Assembly (NCBI RefSeq): GCF_036588685.1
Contig: NC_086374.1
Location: 73,592,457-73,656,456 of the forward strand
DNA: 64,000 nt
Direction of reading: 5' to 3'
Source of the DNA: Mytilus trossulus
Taxonomy: Eukaryota; Mollusca; Bivalvia; Mytilida; Mytilidae
In this document: positions 22,660 through 38,269 of the stretch, one piece after another
How positions within the stretch are numbered: position 1 is the first letter of the stretch
How the letters are laid out: every line of letters begins with the position of its first letter
The notes under the pieces: generated by a model
What the model was told of the DNA's origin: nothing
Databases searched by the model: none
What the model saw: the letters and a program-made list of their open reading frames with translations, nothing else
Translations under genes and position numbers: made by a program

Positions 22660-25230
22660 TCATTTATAAATTGACATTACAATTTTACAGAATTTGGCTA
22701 AGCCAACAAGAACAAATTTATCTTTGCTGTTCATTAAATTAGAGAAGCTCATAGTATTTTTAATTTTACAAATATCTGCAGGCAAAAATTTCAGCCTTTC
22801 AGCATTAAAGAAAGTACAATCATATATATAATGAAATTCATCTCCTAGCACATTGCTGTTACATAAATCACATATTCTTTCTGATCTATCAATGCTATAA
22901 AATCTACCACATTCAATAGGTAACCTATGACTACTGCATCTATATTTACACAAATTAATTCTAAGATCAAAAAGCAAGGTAGTTAAATAATCTTCAAAAC
23001 CAAACTCAGACTTATACATTCTATAATTTAAACATTTTGAGGTATTAAATATCTGAGCCTTTCATTCATTTACAAACAAATTGTGGTAATACTGTTTCAC
23101 ATTTTTAGACAACTGACAATTTGTATCTATATATTGATTATTCCAGGCATTAATAAAACCACATTCAGATATAATATCTTTCACACATATCAACCACTTA
23201 GAGTGGTAAACATTACCAGAATCAAGTTTATAAAGCATTTCATACAATGTACGAGAAATTTTCTCTTTTTTGCCAGTAACAATACGTTTCCAAAAACCAA
23301 CCATTCTTGCTTTGATATTAACAGACATTGGTACTCTACCTAGTTCACCATATACAATGCAATTATGTGTACATTTTTTAACTTTCATTATATATTTACA
23401 AAATTCTAAGTGTAGTGATTCAATAACATCATTGTTCTCATAACCCCAAACTTCTGCACCGTACATTAATATAGGGGCAACCATAGCATCAAAAAGTTGT
23501 AACAATACATCTATAGGTAAATACAATTTTCTTGCCTTACGTAATACATAAAACATTGCTTTTCTAGCTTGTTGAACCAGTCTAGATTTATTAACATGAA
23601 AAGTACCTTTTCTAGTAAATACAATACCTAAATATTGAAATTCATCAATAACAGATAAACGGTCATTATTATATGTAAAATGAACATTATCAGCCTGTCG
23701 GCTTTTAGAAAATATAACAACATTGGTTTTTTCAGTATTAACTTTGAGATCCATGTTTCACAATATAAATACATTGCATTCAATGCTGATTGTAACTCAA
23801 CTGCAGATTCTGCAAAAATGACTGTGTCATCCGCATATAACAACAAATACAATTTAAAATACACTTCAATATCATCATTGTCAAACAATAAATGAGACAT
23901 ATTACAAACATCATTCAGACCACTATAAGCATGTGACATAAACTCAGTCAAATCATTAAGAAAAATAGAAAACAATAGGGGCGAAAGGTTTTCACCCTGC
24001 CTCACACCAATATTAGATGCAAAAAAATCTGAACAATTAGATCCATCTCTTACACAAGATTTTGCATTTTTATACAAGTTTTGTAATACAATCAGCAGTT
24101 TACCATCTATACCATTGCGTAACAATTTTTGCCATAATAATATTCTGTTAACAGAGTCAAAAGCCTTACGAAAATCAACAAAAGCACAATACAATTTTTT
24201 TCTTCTAAATAAATACAAATCAATGAGACATTTCAAATTGAAGATATGATCAACAGTGCCATACCCCTTTCTGAAGCCTGCCTGTTCTTCGCATAATAAT
24301 CCTAAACTTTCCAAATAATTGAACAATCTATTATTCAAAATACATGTAAACAATTTTCCATAACAGCTCAATATTGTAATACCTCTATAGTTATCAGCAT
24401 TTGCAGGATCACCTTTCTTTTTAAATATAGGGCAGATAAAACCCTTTGACCATGAGTCCGGTATAATACCACTTTCAAATACAATATTAAATATTTTCAA
24501 AAATACAGGCATAAGTTTACAAGCTGCATGTTTCAAAAATTCATTAAGTATCATGTCATCGCTACATGCTTTGTTATTTTTCAAAGACTTAATTGCATTT
24601 ACAACTTCTTGTTCACAAATCAACTGATTAATTACAGTATTATACTCACTAATATTTTCTGGTAATACAACATCAATATCATTTTCTACATTATTCAAAT
24701 TTTTAAAATGGTTAAAAAATAAATCAAGAGCAACCTTCTGAGATACATTTTTACCTTTCTCACAGCCCTTGTTTAACAATGACCAATAAGACTTTGGATC
24801 AGTGGTACGCAAACCACGCATTTTTTCTATAAATGCCTTCTGAAACTCGTTAAATTGAGTTTTCAAAGTTTTCTTGTACTCTCTACTTTTACATACCAAA
24901 TCATCATAATTAATTCTTGAACGTACTCTATAGTAATACTTCTTAGACCTGCGATAATTTTTACGTTTTACATAGCATTCACTATTAAAATACTTCTTAC
25001 GATGTACAAATTGAGAGTTACATTTTTTTTTAACATTTTTATCATTGATTTTAACAAACATATTGGCTTGTTCTGCCGCATTCCTTATAATATTAATACA
25101 ATCATTTACAACATTATTGACAGTTACATTATCAGTATTTTGAGGATCAATATCCTCTAATTTATTCAAAAGTTCATCTATACTGGTATCGTCTAGGTTC
25201 TCCGTGAAAACTGGTGCTCGGTTTCTGGCC
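22660..25230 (-). pseudogene. Nearly intact ORF2 of a non-LTR retrotransposon, minus strand
   Basis: Going 5' to 3' on the minus strand: a basic pre-RT region with paired Tyr/Arg/Lys (about 25040-24900), an RT domain with NYRGITILSCYGKLF (about 24395), QAGFRKGYGTVDHIF (about 24270), FVDFRKAFDSVNR (about 24170), GVRQGENLSPLLFSIFLNDL (about 24000) and YADDTVIFAE (about 23830), a thumb/connection region, and a C-terminal Cys-His motif (CDLC...H...C, about 22860-22820). Only two breaks are visible: a frameshift near 23630-23754 and an in-frame TGA at 23064-23062. The endonuclease is missing, so the element is truncated at its 5' end, somewhere near 25200. The same frame stays open to 25337, but the extra residues may be flanking DNA. 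The clade (RTE, I or jockey branch) needs a tree. Confidence 0.85.
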
Positions 25231-25639
25231 CATATTGGTTTCCCGAAAAACGTTACGCCACGAGTTATCGTTCCTGACGTTATCGAATAACGTTGACACA
25301 AACAAGCCAATGGCAATGCAGCAGGTTCTGCAATCACAAAGTGATAAAAATAATAAATAAAATGATATTTTTAAACGGTACGTTTTTCTTGATGCAGAGT
25401 GCCGAAAGTTTTGCCGAATGCAATACGCAACGGTTAACTTTTCGCGGCATAGATTGCTTTATCGTTTTCCGGCATTTCTTCTGCTCATTGCTATATAACC
25501 GTTAGAAATGTTTTATTTTACTTTTAATTTATATTCTGTTTCTTTAATAGTTAAGCATATGCACGTTTTATCTATATGTTCTTATGCAAAATAGACTGAG
25601 TTTTATCACTTTATTTTTAATAAATATACTTTTTCATGA

Positions 25640-25870
25640 TATAAAAAAGAAGATGTGGTATGATTGCCAATGAGACAACTATCCACAAAAAAACAAAAAT
25701 GACACAAACATTAACAACTATAGGTCACCGTACGACCTTCAACAATGAGCAAAGCCCATACCGCATAGTCAGCTATAAAAGGCCCCAATAAGATGATGCA
25801 CGCCGTATTCCCGTGATATTTATCTGGATGAGAATACGGATAGAATAAGGCGAAAAAAGCACAATACAAG
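25640..25870 (+). repeat. Dispersed repeat family D
   Basis: Landmarks are GAAGATGTGGTATGATTGCC, AATGAGACAACTATCC, GACCTTCAACAATGAGCAAA and CAGCTATAAAAGGCCCC. Further copies lie at 31060, 44575 and 45565. Confidence 0.75.
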
Positions 25871-26192
25871 CAGACTTTGAAACTCATACAGAAAACAGTT
25901 TGTTAGTATGGAATGTAAAAAAAAGTGGTTTAACTTGGTTTTTTTTGCTGAATAACATTCTCTGTGTTCCAAGTGTAAATAGTCTCATTGGTCTGTACAG
26001 AGTAAATCCCATCAAGTTGAAACTTTCGGAAACATTTTAAAAATAAAGTCGACTAGCTTTGTAATTCTATAGACCAAGTCTACACAGGACAGACAGCAAC
26101 ATCGGAATTTGGCCTGAGAAGTTACCGTAGTCTGAGAAGTACATGGAAACTTGATTCGGCAAAACAAAATAAAAAAAAATCAGGTCCCGTTA

Positions 26193-26281
26193 CAGTCTGA
26201 TTAAGCCAGTCCCAAGTATCCACTTGCGTCTACAAACGCAAGTTGATAGTTGAGACTTGCTTTAGCCATTAAGTCAGACTG
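26193..26281. repeat. 89-bp fold-back, hairpin precursor-like
   Basis: The ends CAGTCTGA and TCAGACTG pair, and the loop end is closed by ACTTGCGT-CTACAA-ACGCAAGT. Between them the arms pair with mismatches (AAGCCAGTCCCAAGT against ACTTGCTTTAGCC). It could be a tiny MITE or a microRNA-like hairpin; the sequence alone does not decide. Confidence 0.5.
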
Positions 26282-26520
26282 GTTCCACTGATTACAATTT
26301 TGTTCTCTCAACATTTACAAACAAACGACTGACTTATTATAATCATCGAGTCAAATAGCTAGATCTTGAAATCATTTAGATTTCATATTCGTGTTAGTTT
26401 ACGCTTACGTATGTATTCGGATGTAGTGTTGTTGGGGTTTTTTTTTTTGTGATTTGAGTTGGAAATCATGTACATGTACAAGTTTGGAGACAAAACAACT
26501 GAAAGAGACTTACATAGTTG

Positions 26521-26608
26521 CCCAATCTAATTAAAATATTGATCTCTGATTACGTTATACTACATATGTAGTATAACGTAATCAGAGATCAATATCTTAA
26601 TTAGATTG
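26521..26608. mobile_element. 88-bp palindromic mini-element with 8-bp TSD
   Basis: Positions 26523-26608 form a palindrome with 43-bp arms, one mismatch and no spacer (centre TACAT|ATGTA at 26565/26566). CATAGTTG flanks both sides (26513-26520 and 26609-26616), an 8-bp TSD of the size made by hAT transposases. The element is all terminal repeat and has no interior. Confidence 0.85.
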
Positions 26609-26624
26609 CATAGTTGTCTTTTTA

Positions 26625-27275
26625 GGCCACGAGGGGCATATTGCTCACATTATATACCCTCATTGTCCAGTGTCAGTCCAAATTTTTTTCTCAACCATTT
26701 TCCCGGATCGTCTCTATTACAAAACCTACTTAGTATTGTATTTAATGTTAACTTGTTCTGGTCCTGAACATGCATGAAATGTTTGCCACTGTACGTTAAA
26801 TCCTTAAATTTACACCCGTCACTTGAAACTTAAGATGTTAAAATTTAAATCATTGCCTCTAATTTTTCAAAGAAATCGACAAAGTTTACGAACATGATTT
26901 ACGCAAAAAGAAATATCTACGTTACCGCTTGCTAATTATGGAAGTGGGGTAACATGAGACTTTATTGTAAAAGTACAAGTACAAATAAAACAAAAGAAAA
27001 AAATATATGGAATATGTTATTTGTACAACAGTTGGCTGTTAGAATGATATTTAGAGATATGGGATATGCAATTTATATAAAAGCAATATTTGGACATTTA
27101 ACGACATCAAAACCAAATACATCAAGCAAATTGTGACTATAATGGCAAAATTGGATGAGTATCTTTTTATTTCTAATTTGTAGCTTTAGTAAACGTTGGT
27201 TCCCTAAATTTGAAAGTTTTGATAAGTATATAATTATCACAGTAACATTTTCGTCTCCTAGTGCATATTTGTTTA
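26625..27275. other. No feature recognised
   Basis: AT-rich intergenic DNA. The frame at 26954-27136 has no family features. Confidence 0.35.
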
Positions 27276-28167
27276 CACGGCCGACACTCGGCTAACCGAG
27301 AGATGGGTCAGTTAATCTATATTGAGTATGCGGCTATATCGGCGGTGGGTCTGTTAATCGGGTTGGCTAAAGTCTGTTAATCAGGTGTTATCGTGAAAAT
27401 CAGTGCAAGGTCAGTATGTTTCATTGTATAACTTTTTAATTATACTTATAACATAAAAACTATTTATGTCTGGCAAAATGATATGGAGTACTGAATCCCG
27501 TGGTGCAATTTTTTTTTTCTAGCTTCAATAAACGATCTATAAAATGAAAAGGAGAGTTACTCATCAGTAAATTTATACACATTTTACACACACAAAATGT
27601 ACACAAAAATGACAAGTTGGTTGAGTTTACTTGTATGCAATCTTTTGAACATCGAAAAAAGACGGGCATTGTGTTTGTTTACCATATTAACATCAATATG
27701 TGAAAAATCTACACGAAAAACTGTATTTTGGTGACATAAATCAATTTTTGATAAAAATAGGGTCTGTTAATGGGTCGGATGTATAAAACTCGGTCTGTTA
27801 ATAGGTCTGTTAAGAGTCATGAATGATATTACAAGTATAATATAACTGCTTTATGGGGTGTTATCTGAATAAAGGGATAGGCTCAAGATTAGTGGCTAGA
27901 ATATATGGAAACAACACATGAACATTGAAACATAAGTTTAGACAATGGAATCTGAAAATTAATAGAAATGGTTTCAAAAAGTGTAATATCAAAGTAATAT
28001 TAATTTCATCAAAGAATGGTCGCATATATCATGTGGATTCTGTTTTATTGATATGAATTGCACCTATTTGTCATTTACATAGTTAACAAGTATATAAATC
28101 AGAGATAAACTTCGTAATGTAACAAAACATCAGTAAGTAAAATTGTTGTTTTTTTTCTAATTTTAAG

Positions 28168-28203
28168 CAGAGACATATATACACATGTGTATATATGTCT
28201 CTG
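28168..28203. repeat. 36-bp perfect palindrome flanked by TTTTAAG
   Basis: CAGAGACATATATACACA is followed at once by its reverse complement. TTTTAAG occurs directly on both sides (28161-28167 and 28204-28210), so it may be a minimal fold-back element with a 7-bp TSD. Confidence 0.7.
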
Positions 28204-28309
28204 TTTTAAGTATGAAGAGAAAACATAGAAATTACAGTAATAGAAAATATAGATGGAAGAAATCAAAAGCTAATTCATCTGATCTGATACCAGAATTGAA
28301 ATTTGATAT

Positions 28310-28385
28310 TTACGCCTTATATATACGTCAGACACGCGTTTCGTCTACTAAAAAATCATCAGTGACACTCGAAAAAAAAAGTTTA
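28310..28385 (-). repeat. Hammerhead-like dispersed repeat, minus-strand copy
   Basis: On the minus strand: GTGTCACTGATGA, a longer loop lacking the clean GTC/GAC stem, GACGAAACG, then CGTATATATAAGGCG. Diverged from the copy at 15850. Confidence 0.5.
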
Positions 28386-28609
28386 AAAAGAGGCCAAAAT
28401 CGAAGTTGAAAAGCATTGAGGAAATACAACTAATGCCGGCGTCACACTTCACCGTATGGCTCCGGCGTGTTTAAATTCATTTACGCTGTCAATGCGCTAG
28501 TAATTTTTGATGCATTTAATCTGTCAATTATGTTTGTAACGTGTGATAGACGAGCTTTAAGCTTGTATTGGGCTACATTATCACTGTACTAGTATACATA
28601 TTTTTAAGG

Positions 28610-28745
28610 GGTCAGCTGAAGGACGCCTACGGGTGCGTGAGTTTCTCTCAACATTGAAGACCCATTGGTGGCCTTTGTCTGTTGCCTGTTCTATGGTCGG
28701 GTTGTTGTCGCTTTGACACATTCCCCATTTCCTTTCTCAATTTGC
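28610..28745 (+). repeat. Dispersed repeat family C
   Basis: Contains CAGCTGAAGGACGCCTACGG, ACATTGAAGACCCATTGGTG, GGTCGGGTTGTTGTCGCTTT and CACATTCCCCATTTCCTTTC. It lies within the 27276-29796 element. Confidence 0.8.
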
Positions 28746-29690
28746 CCTTTTATTTCGACGTACTTCAAACTTATGCAACGCGCTTTTAACGACTGCTAAG
28801 CGTTCTTAAGGCGTGCAACTAACGTATACCGACTTTGTCAGTTTTCTCTGTATGTTTGTTGCACGCCGGTTTATCCGCCAATGTGTGACGCCGGCATAAG
28901 GTAATATATTCCTGAGGTAGAAAAGCCTTAGTATTTCAAAGAAAACGCATGAAATTTAACCAGCTGCATTGCAACACAAGACAGATTCATACATGTTACA
29001 GATTTTGAACAGACCAAAAAATATGGCTGATTGATAACTTGGCGTAAATAATAAATTCATGCAAATTCGAGCGGCCAATCATTCCATATAACGCTAATTT
29101 GAAGTGACCCACCCTTTTAATGAAATGCAGAGAAAAAAAATTAAAATAAAAGTGCTCTTTCTATAAGGATACTGTTGTACCGTACGTATTTTAATTTTTT
29201 CGTCACAAGTACATCTCATTTTTTTCAATGTGAAAATATAAACTCAAGGTAGTAAGACTATTGTCGTGGCTAAATAACTCTTAACTGACACGATTTAAAT
29301 TGTCCAACCCATTAACAGACTGTATTCCCCTAATATTCATTAAAATGTGGTATAACTCAACTTATATAACAATTATGAAATATTTATCAACGGCAATTGA
29401 CTTTTTAGAACCAAAGTACTACTTTGTGTCCTTTAAATCGTATCTAAAAATGTTTTTTGGCCTTTTATCTAAAATATTGCTATGCGTACAAGCATAAAAA
29501 CCACATACTTGCGCGACGCCTTTTCGTTTTACTTAAAATTGCGCAGGCTATGCATTTATTTTAATGGTGCAAAATGTTCTATGATAGATATCATTTTGTC
29601 AGACACTTTTCTTTTTTTGATGTGATTCTCATAACATGCCAAAAAATCTGTATATTTAACAGAGTTTAACATTAAATTGTGAGTTTTACT
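28746..29690. other. Interior of the TIR element, no coding recognised
   Basis: The frame at 29300-29497 and others here have AT-biased random composition. I see no transposase motif. Confidence 0.4.
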
Positions 29691-30204
29691 CTTAACAGAC
29701 TTTAGCCAACCCGATTAACAGACCCACCGCCGATATAGCCGCATACTCAACATAGATTAACTGACCCATCTCTCGGTTAGCCGAGTGTCGGCCGTGATTT
29801 AAGTCCTAAAACTTTTGTTCTTCTGGAGAAAATTCAAACCATAATGAAATATGGAGGTGCGGTAAAATTGCCAATTAATCAACTCTCCACCGAATACAAA
29901 AGGACAGAAATGTTAGCTTGCTTACATTGCTTCTTCATTTTAGATCCCCAAATTACCATTCCATTATATGCACCGCATATTCTAAAATATGTTAAAGCCT
30001 CGGACTTCTCTTGAACTGAATTTTAATGTGCGTATTGTTATGCGCTTACTTTTCTGCATTGGCTAGATGTATAGGGGGAGGGTTGAGATCTCACAAACAT
30101 GTTTAACCCCGCCACATTTTTGCGCCTGTCCCAAGTCAGGAGCCTGTGGCCTTTGTTAATCTTGTATTATTTTAACTTTTAGTTTCTTGTGTACAATTTG
30201 GAGT

Positions 30205-30390
30205 TTAGTATGGCGTTCATTATCACTGAAGTAGTATATATATTTGTTTAGGGGCCAGCTGAAGGACACCTACGGGTGTGGGAATTCTCGCTACATTGAA
30301 GACCCATTGGTGGACTTTGGCTGTTGTCTGCTCTATGGTCGGGTTGTTGTCGCTTTGACACATTCCCCACTTCCTTTCTCAATTTTATTG
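30205..30390 (+). repeat. Dispersed repeat family C
   Basis: A close relative of the 28610 copy with a longer 5' part (GGCGTTCATTATCACTGAAG, TATATATTTGTTTAGGGGCC). The frame 30244-30528 runs through it and is not a gene. Confidence 0.8.
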
Positions 30391-31059
30391 CATATGACTA
30401 AAATAATATTTATCAGAAAAAAATATTTGCAAGTTTATTACAAGAATGCTAATGCTACAAGCTATACAGGTTTAAAAATAAATTATATTTTCAATAACAT
30501 AAAAATTCTTGCAAAAAAATACAATTAAAAAATACAGAAAGTTACTCGTATTAATGATTTGTATAGACTTTTTGTATAGTACAGTTAGTACTATACAATT
30601 TCTTGCTCGTATGTAGAATAACGAAATCCGAGTTTTATGTTTTAATTAAATGGTACATTATAAGTCTTCATGGTTTTAAACTGCTTTTTTGTAAGGTTTG
30701 CCAGTTAAGATTCAGCTTATTCAATTCTGTATATGTTTTCAGAAGTCGGTGTGCATCCCAAATCTGCAGCAATATTCTAATTTTAGTTTTATTATAATTT
30801 GATATTCTCTTTCCCTTACTGATTTGGAGCTTATTTCTATATTTTTTCCGACTGTGGTATATGTTTGTTCAATTGGAGATTGAAAGAAAGTGTATTTCCT
30901 AGATAATTTGCTGATTGGACCTATTCTATATAGATACGGCCAAGATGATCTTATCTTAAACAGTTTGAAGCCCTAAGGCCAATATGTAAAGAGAATCCAA
31001 TAATATAAATACTGATGTCCACCAAACAAATGTCCTATTATATGAACATCCGAGAGATA
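30391..31059. other. No gene; one small hairpin at 30574-30596
   Basis: AT-rich intergenic DNA. GTATAGTAC-AGTTA-GTACTATAC forms a 9-bp stem. Confidence 0.4.
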
Positions 31060-31270
31060 AACAAAGAAGATGTGGTATGATTGCAATGAGACAAGAAACC
31101 AAATGACACAGAAATTAACAACTATAGGTAACCATGCGGCATTCAACAATGAGGAAATCCAATGCCGACGGTATAGTCATCTATAAAAGATCCCGAAATG
31201 ACAAATGTAAAATAATGCCATCCATAAAACTAACGGCTAATTAAAGCACAAAATAATGTACGAAAAACAA
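31060..31270 (+). repeat. Dispersed repeat family D
   Basis: GAAGATGTGGTATGATTGCA, CATTCAACAATGAGGAAATC and AGTCATCTATAAAAGATCCC match the 25640 copy with divergence. Confidence 0.7.
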
Positions 31271-31584
31271 ATATGCAACATAGCAACAAACGACCAATGA
31301 TGTTATAAAGAAGGTTGACAAACGATGTCATTTAGAAGATTAATTTTGGCCGCATTTCTTTCTAACCAAAATTTTTGTAAACGTGTCGCGTTTGTTGTTT
31401 TCTAAACGCTGCACAAGTCTTAAATGACCCTGTTTGAACTTTCAACAATGCACGCACATGTTGTTGGTAAACACATTTTTTTCAAACGTTAAAATAACTA
31501 CTTTAGTACTTCGTTTAATCAGGTTGAAGCAAGAAACAAATGTAGCGTTTGTACTAACAAACGACAAACTGCAGACGCATTTTT

Positions 31585-32896
31585 AGCTCACCTGGCCCAA
31601 AGGGCCAAGTGAGCTTTTCTCATCACTTGGCGTCCGGCGTCCGTCGTCCGTCGTCCGTCGTCCGTCGTCGTCCGGCGTTAGCTTTTACAAAAATCTTCTC
31701 CTCTGAAACTACTGGGCCAAATCAAACCAAACTTGGCCACAATCATCATTGGTGTATCTAGTTTAAAAAATGTGTGGCGTGACCCGGTCATCCAACCAAG
31801 ATGGCCGCCACGGCTAAAAATAGAACATAGGGGTAAAATGCAGTTTTTGGCTTATAACTCAAAAACCAAAGCATTTAGAGGAAATCTGACATGGGGTTAA
31901 AATGTTTATCAGGTCAAGATCTATCTGCCCTGAAATTTTCAGATGAATCGGTTAACCTGTTGTTGGGTTGCTGCCCCTGAATTGGTAATTTTGAGGAAAT
32001 TTTGCTGTTTTTGGTTATTATTTTGAATATTATTATAGATAGAGATAAACTGTAAACAGTAATAATGTTCAGCAAAGTTAGATTTACAAATAAGTCAACA
32101 TGACCGAAATGGTCAGTTGACCCCTTTAGGAGTTATTGCCCTTTATAGTCAATTTTTAACCATTTTTCATAAATCTAAGTAATCTTTTACAAAAATCTTC
32201 TCCTCTGAAACTACTGAGCCAAATTAATCCAAACTTGGCCACAATCATCTTTGGGGTATCTAGTTTAAAAAATGTGTGGCGTGACCCGGTCAACCAACCA
32301 AGATGGCCGCCACGGCTAAAATTAGAACATAGGGGTAAAATGCAGTTTTTGGCTTATAACTCAAAAACCAAAGCATTTTGAGGAAATTTGACATGGGATA
32401 AAAATGTTTATCAGGTCAATATCTATCTGCCCTGAAATTTTGAGATGAATTGGACAATCGGTTGTTGGCTTGCTGCCCTCCAATTGGTAATTTTTAAAGA
32501 AATTTTGCCGTTTTTGGTTATTATCTTGAATACTATTATAGATAGAGATAAACTGTAAACAGCAATAATGTTCAGCAAAGTAAGATCTACAAATAAGTCA
32601 ACATGACCTAAATGGTCAATTGACCCCTTAAGGAGTTATTGCCCTTTATAGTCAATTTTTAACAATTTTCATTAATTCGGTAAATTTATGTAAATTTTTA
32701 CCAAATATTTTTCTCTGTTACTAATGGGCAAGGTTCATTATAGATATAATTGTAAGAAGCAAGAACGTTCAGTAAAGTAAGAACTTCAAACACATCACCA
32801 TCACCAAAATACAATTTTGTCATGAATCCATTTGTGTCCTTTGTTTAATATGCACATAGACCAAGGTGAGCGACACAGGCTCTTTAGAGCCTCTAG
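31585..32896 (+). mobile_element. Dispersed repeat family A, full-length copy with terminal hairpins
   Basis: The left terminus is a 14-bp stem (13 pairs) with loop AAA: AGCTCACCTGGCCC / GGGCCAAGTGAGCT (31585-31615), followed by short GTCCGTCGTC repeats. Two tandem core units of about 490 bp follow. The right terminus has GGTGAGCGACAC and a 7-bp stem hairpin AGGCTCT-TT-AGAGCCT (32877-32892). It has no coding potential. The layout of hairpin, tandem core and hairpin resembles the non-autonomous pearl-type or Helitron-related elements I know from bivalves; that classification is from memory and unverified. Confidence 0.75.
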
Positions 32897-32980
32897 TTAT
32901 CGTTTGCATAGTTTGTCAAAGTTTATGCAAACTTTGCAAACGTCTGTTTGAAAGAAATGATCAAAACATATGCGCGCTTA

Positions 32981-33019
32981 CACAGGCACTTGTCTCAGAA
33001 AAAAAAACAAGTGCCTGTG
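32981..33019. repeat. 13-bp stem hairpin
   Basis: CACAGGCACTTGT and ACAAGTGCCTGTG are separated by 13 bases (CTCAG and an A-run). The outer TGCGCGC/GCGCG also partly match. Confidence 0.6.
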
Positions 33020-33120
33020 CGCGTTTAGCCTTTTGCACCGTTTGTGTCAGAAAGAAATGCACTCTTTGTTTTTTTGAAAACCAAGAGACCTACATATACA
33101 GGCGAGTTATTGGAGTATAG

Positions 33121-33960
33121 AATCAATAAATGTTATTTTCACGGAATTGTTTAATGTGTTGCATCAAACGTTTACTCACAATAAGCATGCATTATTAAAT
33201 CCTTCTGAATCCTTTTCCTAATAGATAGATGAACCGAATTAGATTTATGACCGATTGTGTACTTACATGACGGATGCCATATTTGGAGAAGGATCTACTT
33301 ACACTTCCGGAACACTTGAGATCATTTCTAGTTTTGTTTAAAAGAGGATCGTGTTGCTCTTGCTTTATTTCCAAATGCTATTCTTTGGGCTTATTTACGT
33401 CCCAATGCCTGTATTAACATGTTTTTTTTCCCAGAAACAATCTTCTTCTTTCAGATAAAACAGTCTTATCTATCATTTGTCATGAAAAACGTTTCAATTT
33501 CAAAATCCCATACTCGGTCAAGTTAAAAGGTTAAAAAAATAACATGACCTATGGTTTGCAAATTTGGTAATGTCTTACAGGTTAGAAACAAGTCGATTAT
33601 CGAACCGCTAGTGTGTGTGATGCATTATTAATTCATATAAATTATCAACATGCTTTAGAGGCTTAACACGACGGTCGTCACACGTGGAACAAGATATCAT
33701 TCTAACTCTTCCAGAGCATATGATATCACCCACTCCCGGCCTCTTTTTTGTCGGGTTTTTGTTGTTCGATCTTTCTTATTATATGTTGTGTTTTTTAAAC
33801 TATTTTCCTGATCGTTATTCATTTTTGCTTTGGGTTTGTGAGCTTGTTTTCGACGTATGACTGCATTTCCTTTGGTATATCTTTATCATCTTTTTTATGA
33901 ATCAATATAATCTTTATAGTGTAATTGAACATAATAACATAATTTGTCTGAAATTAGTAT
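33121..33960. other. Intergenic, no feature recognised
   Basis: The 3' flank of tubulin gene 2. No coding frame of note and no repeat I can identify. Confidence 0.4.
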
Positions 33961-33966
33961 TTTATT
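33961..33966 (-). terminator. Poly(A) signal of tubulin gene 2 (AATAAA)
   Basis: Reverse complement of TTTATT, about 60 bp past the stop codon on the minus strand. Confidence 0.65.
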
Positions 33967-34026
33967 AACGTTCTTTTTAATACCTGAAAAGAAATGTTAA
34001 TATTGTTTTCGAATGTTCTTAATTGT

Positions 34027-38165
<4,139 letters not shown>

Positions 38166-38252
38166 GATTGTAGGGTTAGTTTATGAATTTGTCCAGGAAT
38201 TGTAACGTTAACTGAACAAAGTTGTTGTGTGGAAGACTCTGTAATCCGTTCC

Positions 38253-38260
38253 CCTTTATA
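38253..38260 (-). promoter_or_regulatory. TATA box of tubulin gene 2
   Basis: On the minus strand GAATATAAAGGGG places TATAAAGG about 88-95 bp upstream of the ATG, the same spacing as in genes 1 and 4. Confidence 0.65.
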
Positions 38261-38269
38261 TTCCTATTT

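Larger units (their letters stand above)
27276..29796. mobile_element. 2.5-kb element with 105-bp near-perfect TIRs
   Basis: The left TIR 27276-27380 begins CACGGCCGACACTCGGCTAA, and the right TIR 29692-29796 is its inverted copy with one visible mismatch. Each TIR holds a small hairpin CTCGG-CTAA-CCGAG and reiterated GTCTGTTAA words, which also recur at about 27763-27815. The flanks (GTTTA left, ATTTA right) allow a 5-bp TSD with one mismatch. The interior has no transposase. It contains a palindrome, a hammerhead-like repeat and a family C copy, so it is a non-autonomous or nested element. High TIR identity suggests a young insertion or arm conversion. Confidence 0.8.

Noticed and set aside
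23083-23343. Plus-strand frames across 23083-23895
   Set aside because: Antisense shadows of the minus-strand retrotransposon ORF.
27276-29796. Maverick/Polinton assignment for the long-TIR element
   Set aside because: No polymerase, integrase or capsid coding and only 2.5 kb; TIR length alone is not enough.
30244-30528. 94-codon open frame
   Set aside because: Runs through a family C repeat into AT-rich DNA.
31585-32896. Calling family A a Helitron
   Set aside because: The right-end hairpin is suggestive, but I see no CTRR end or A|T target, and the related-looking family B makes a target duplication.
32866-33120. 84-codon Cys-rich frame that might suggest a zinc finger or secreted peptide
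   Set aside because: Begins within the family A right terminus and crosses a hairpin; Cys spacing is irregular and there is no signal peptide.
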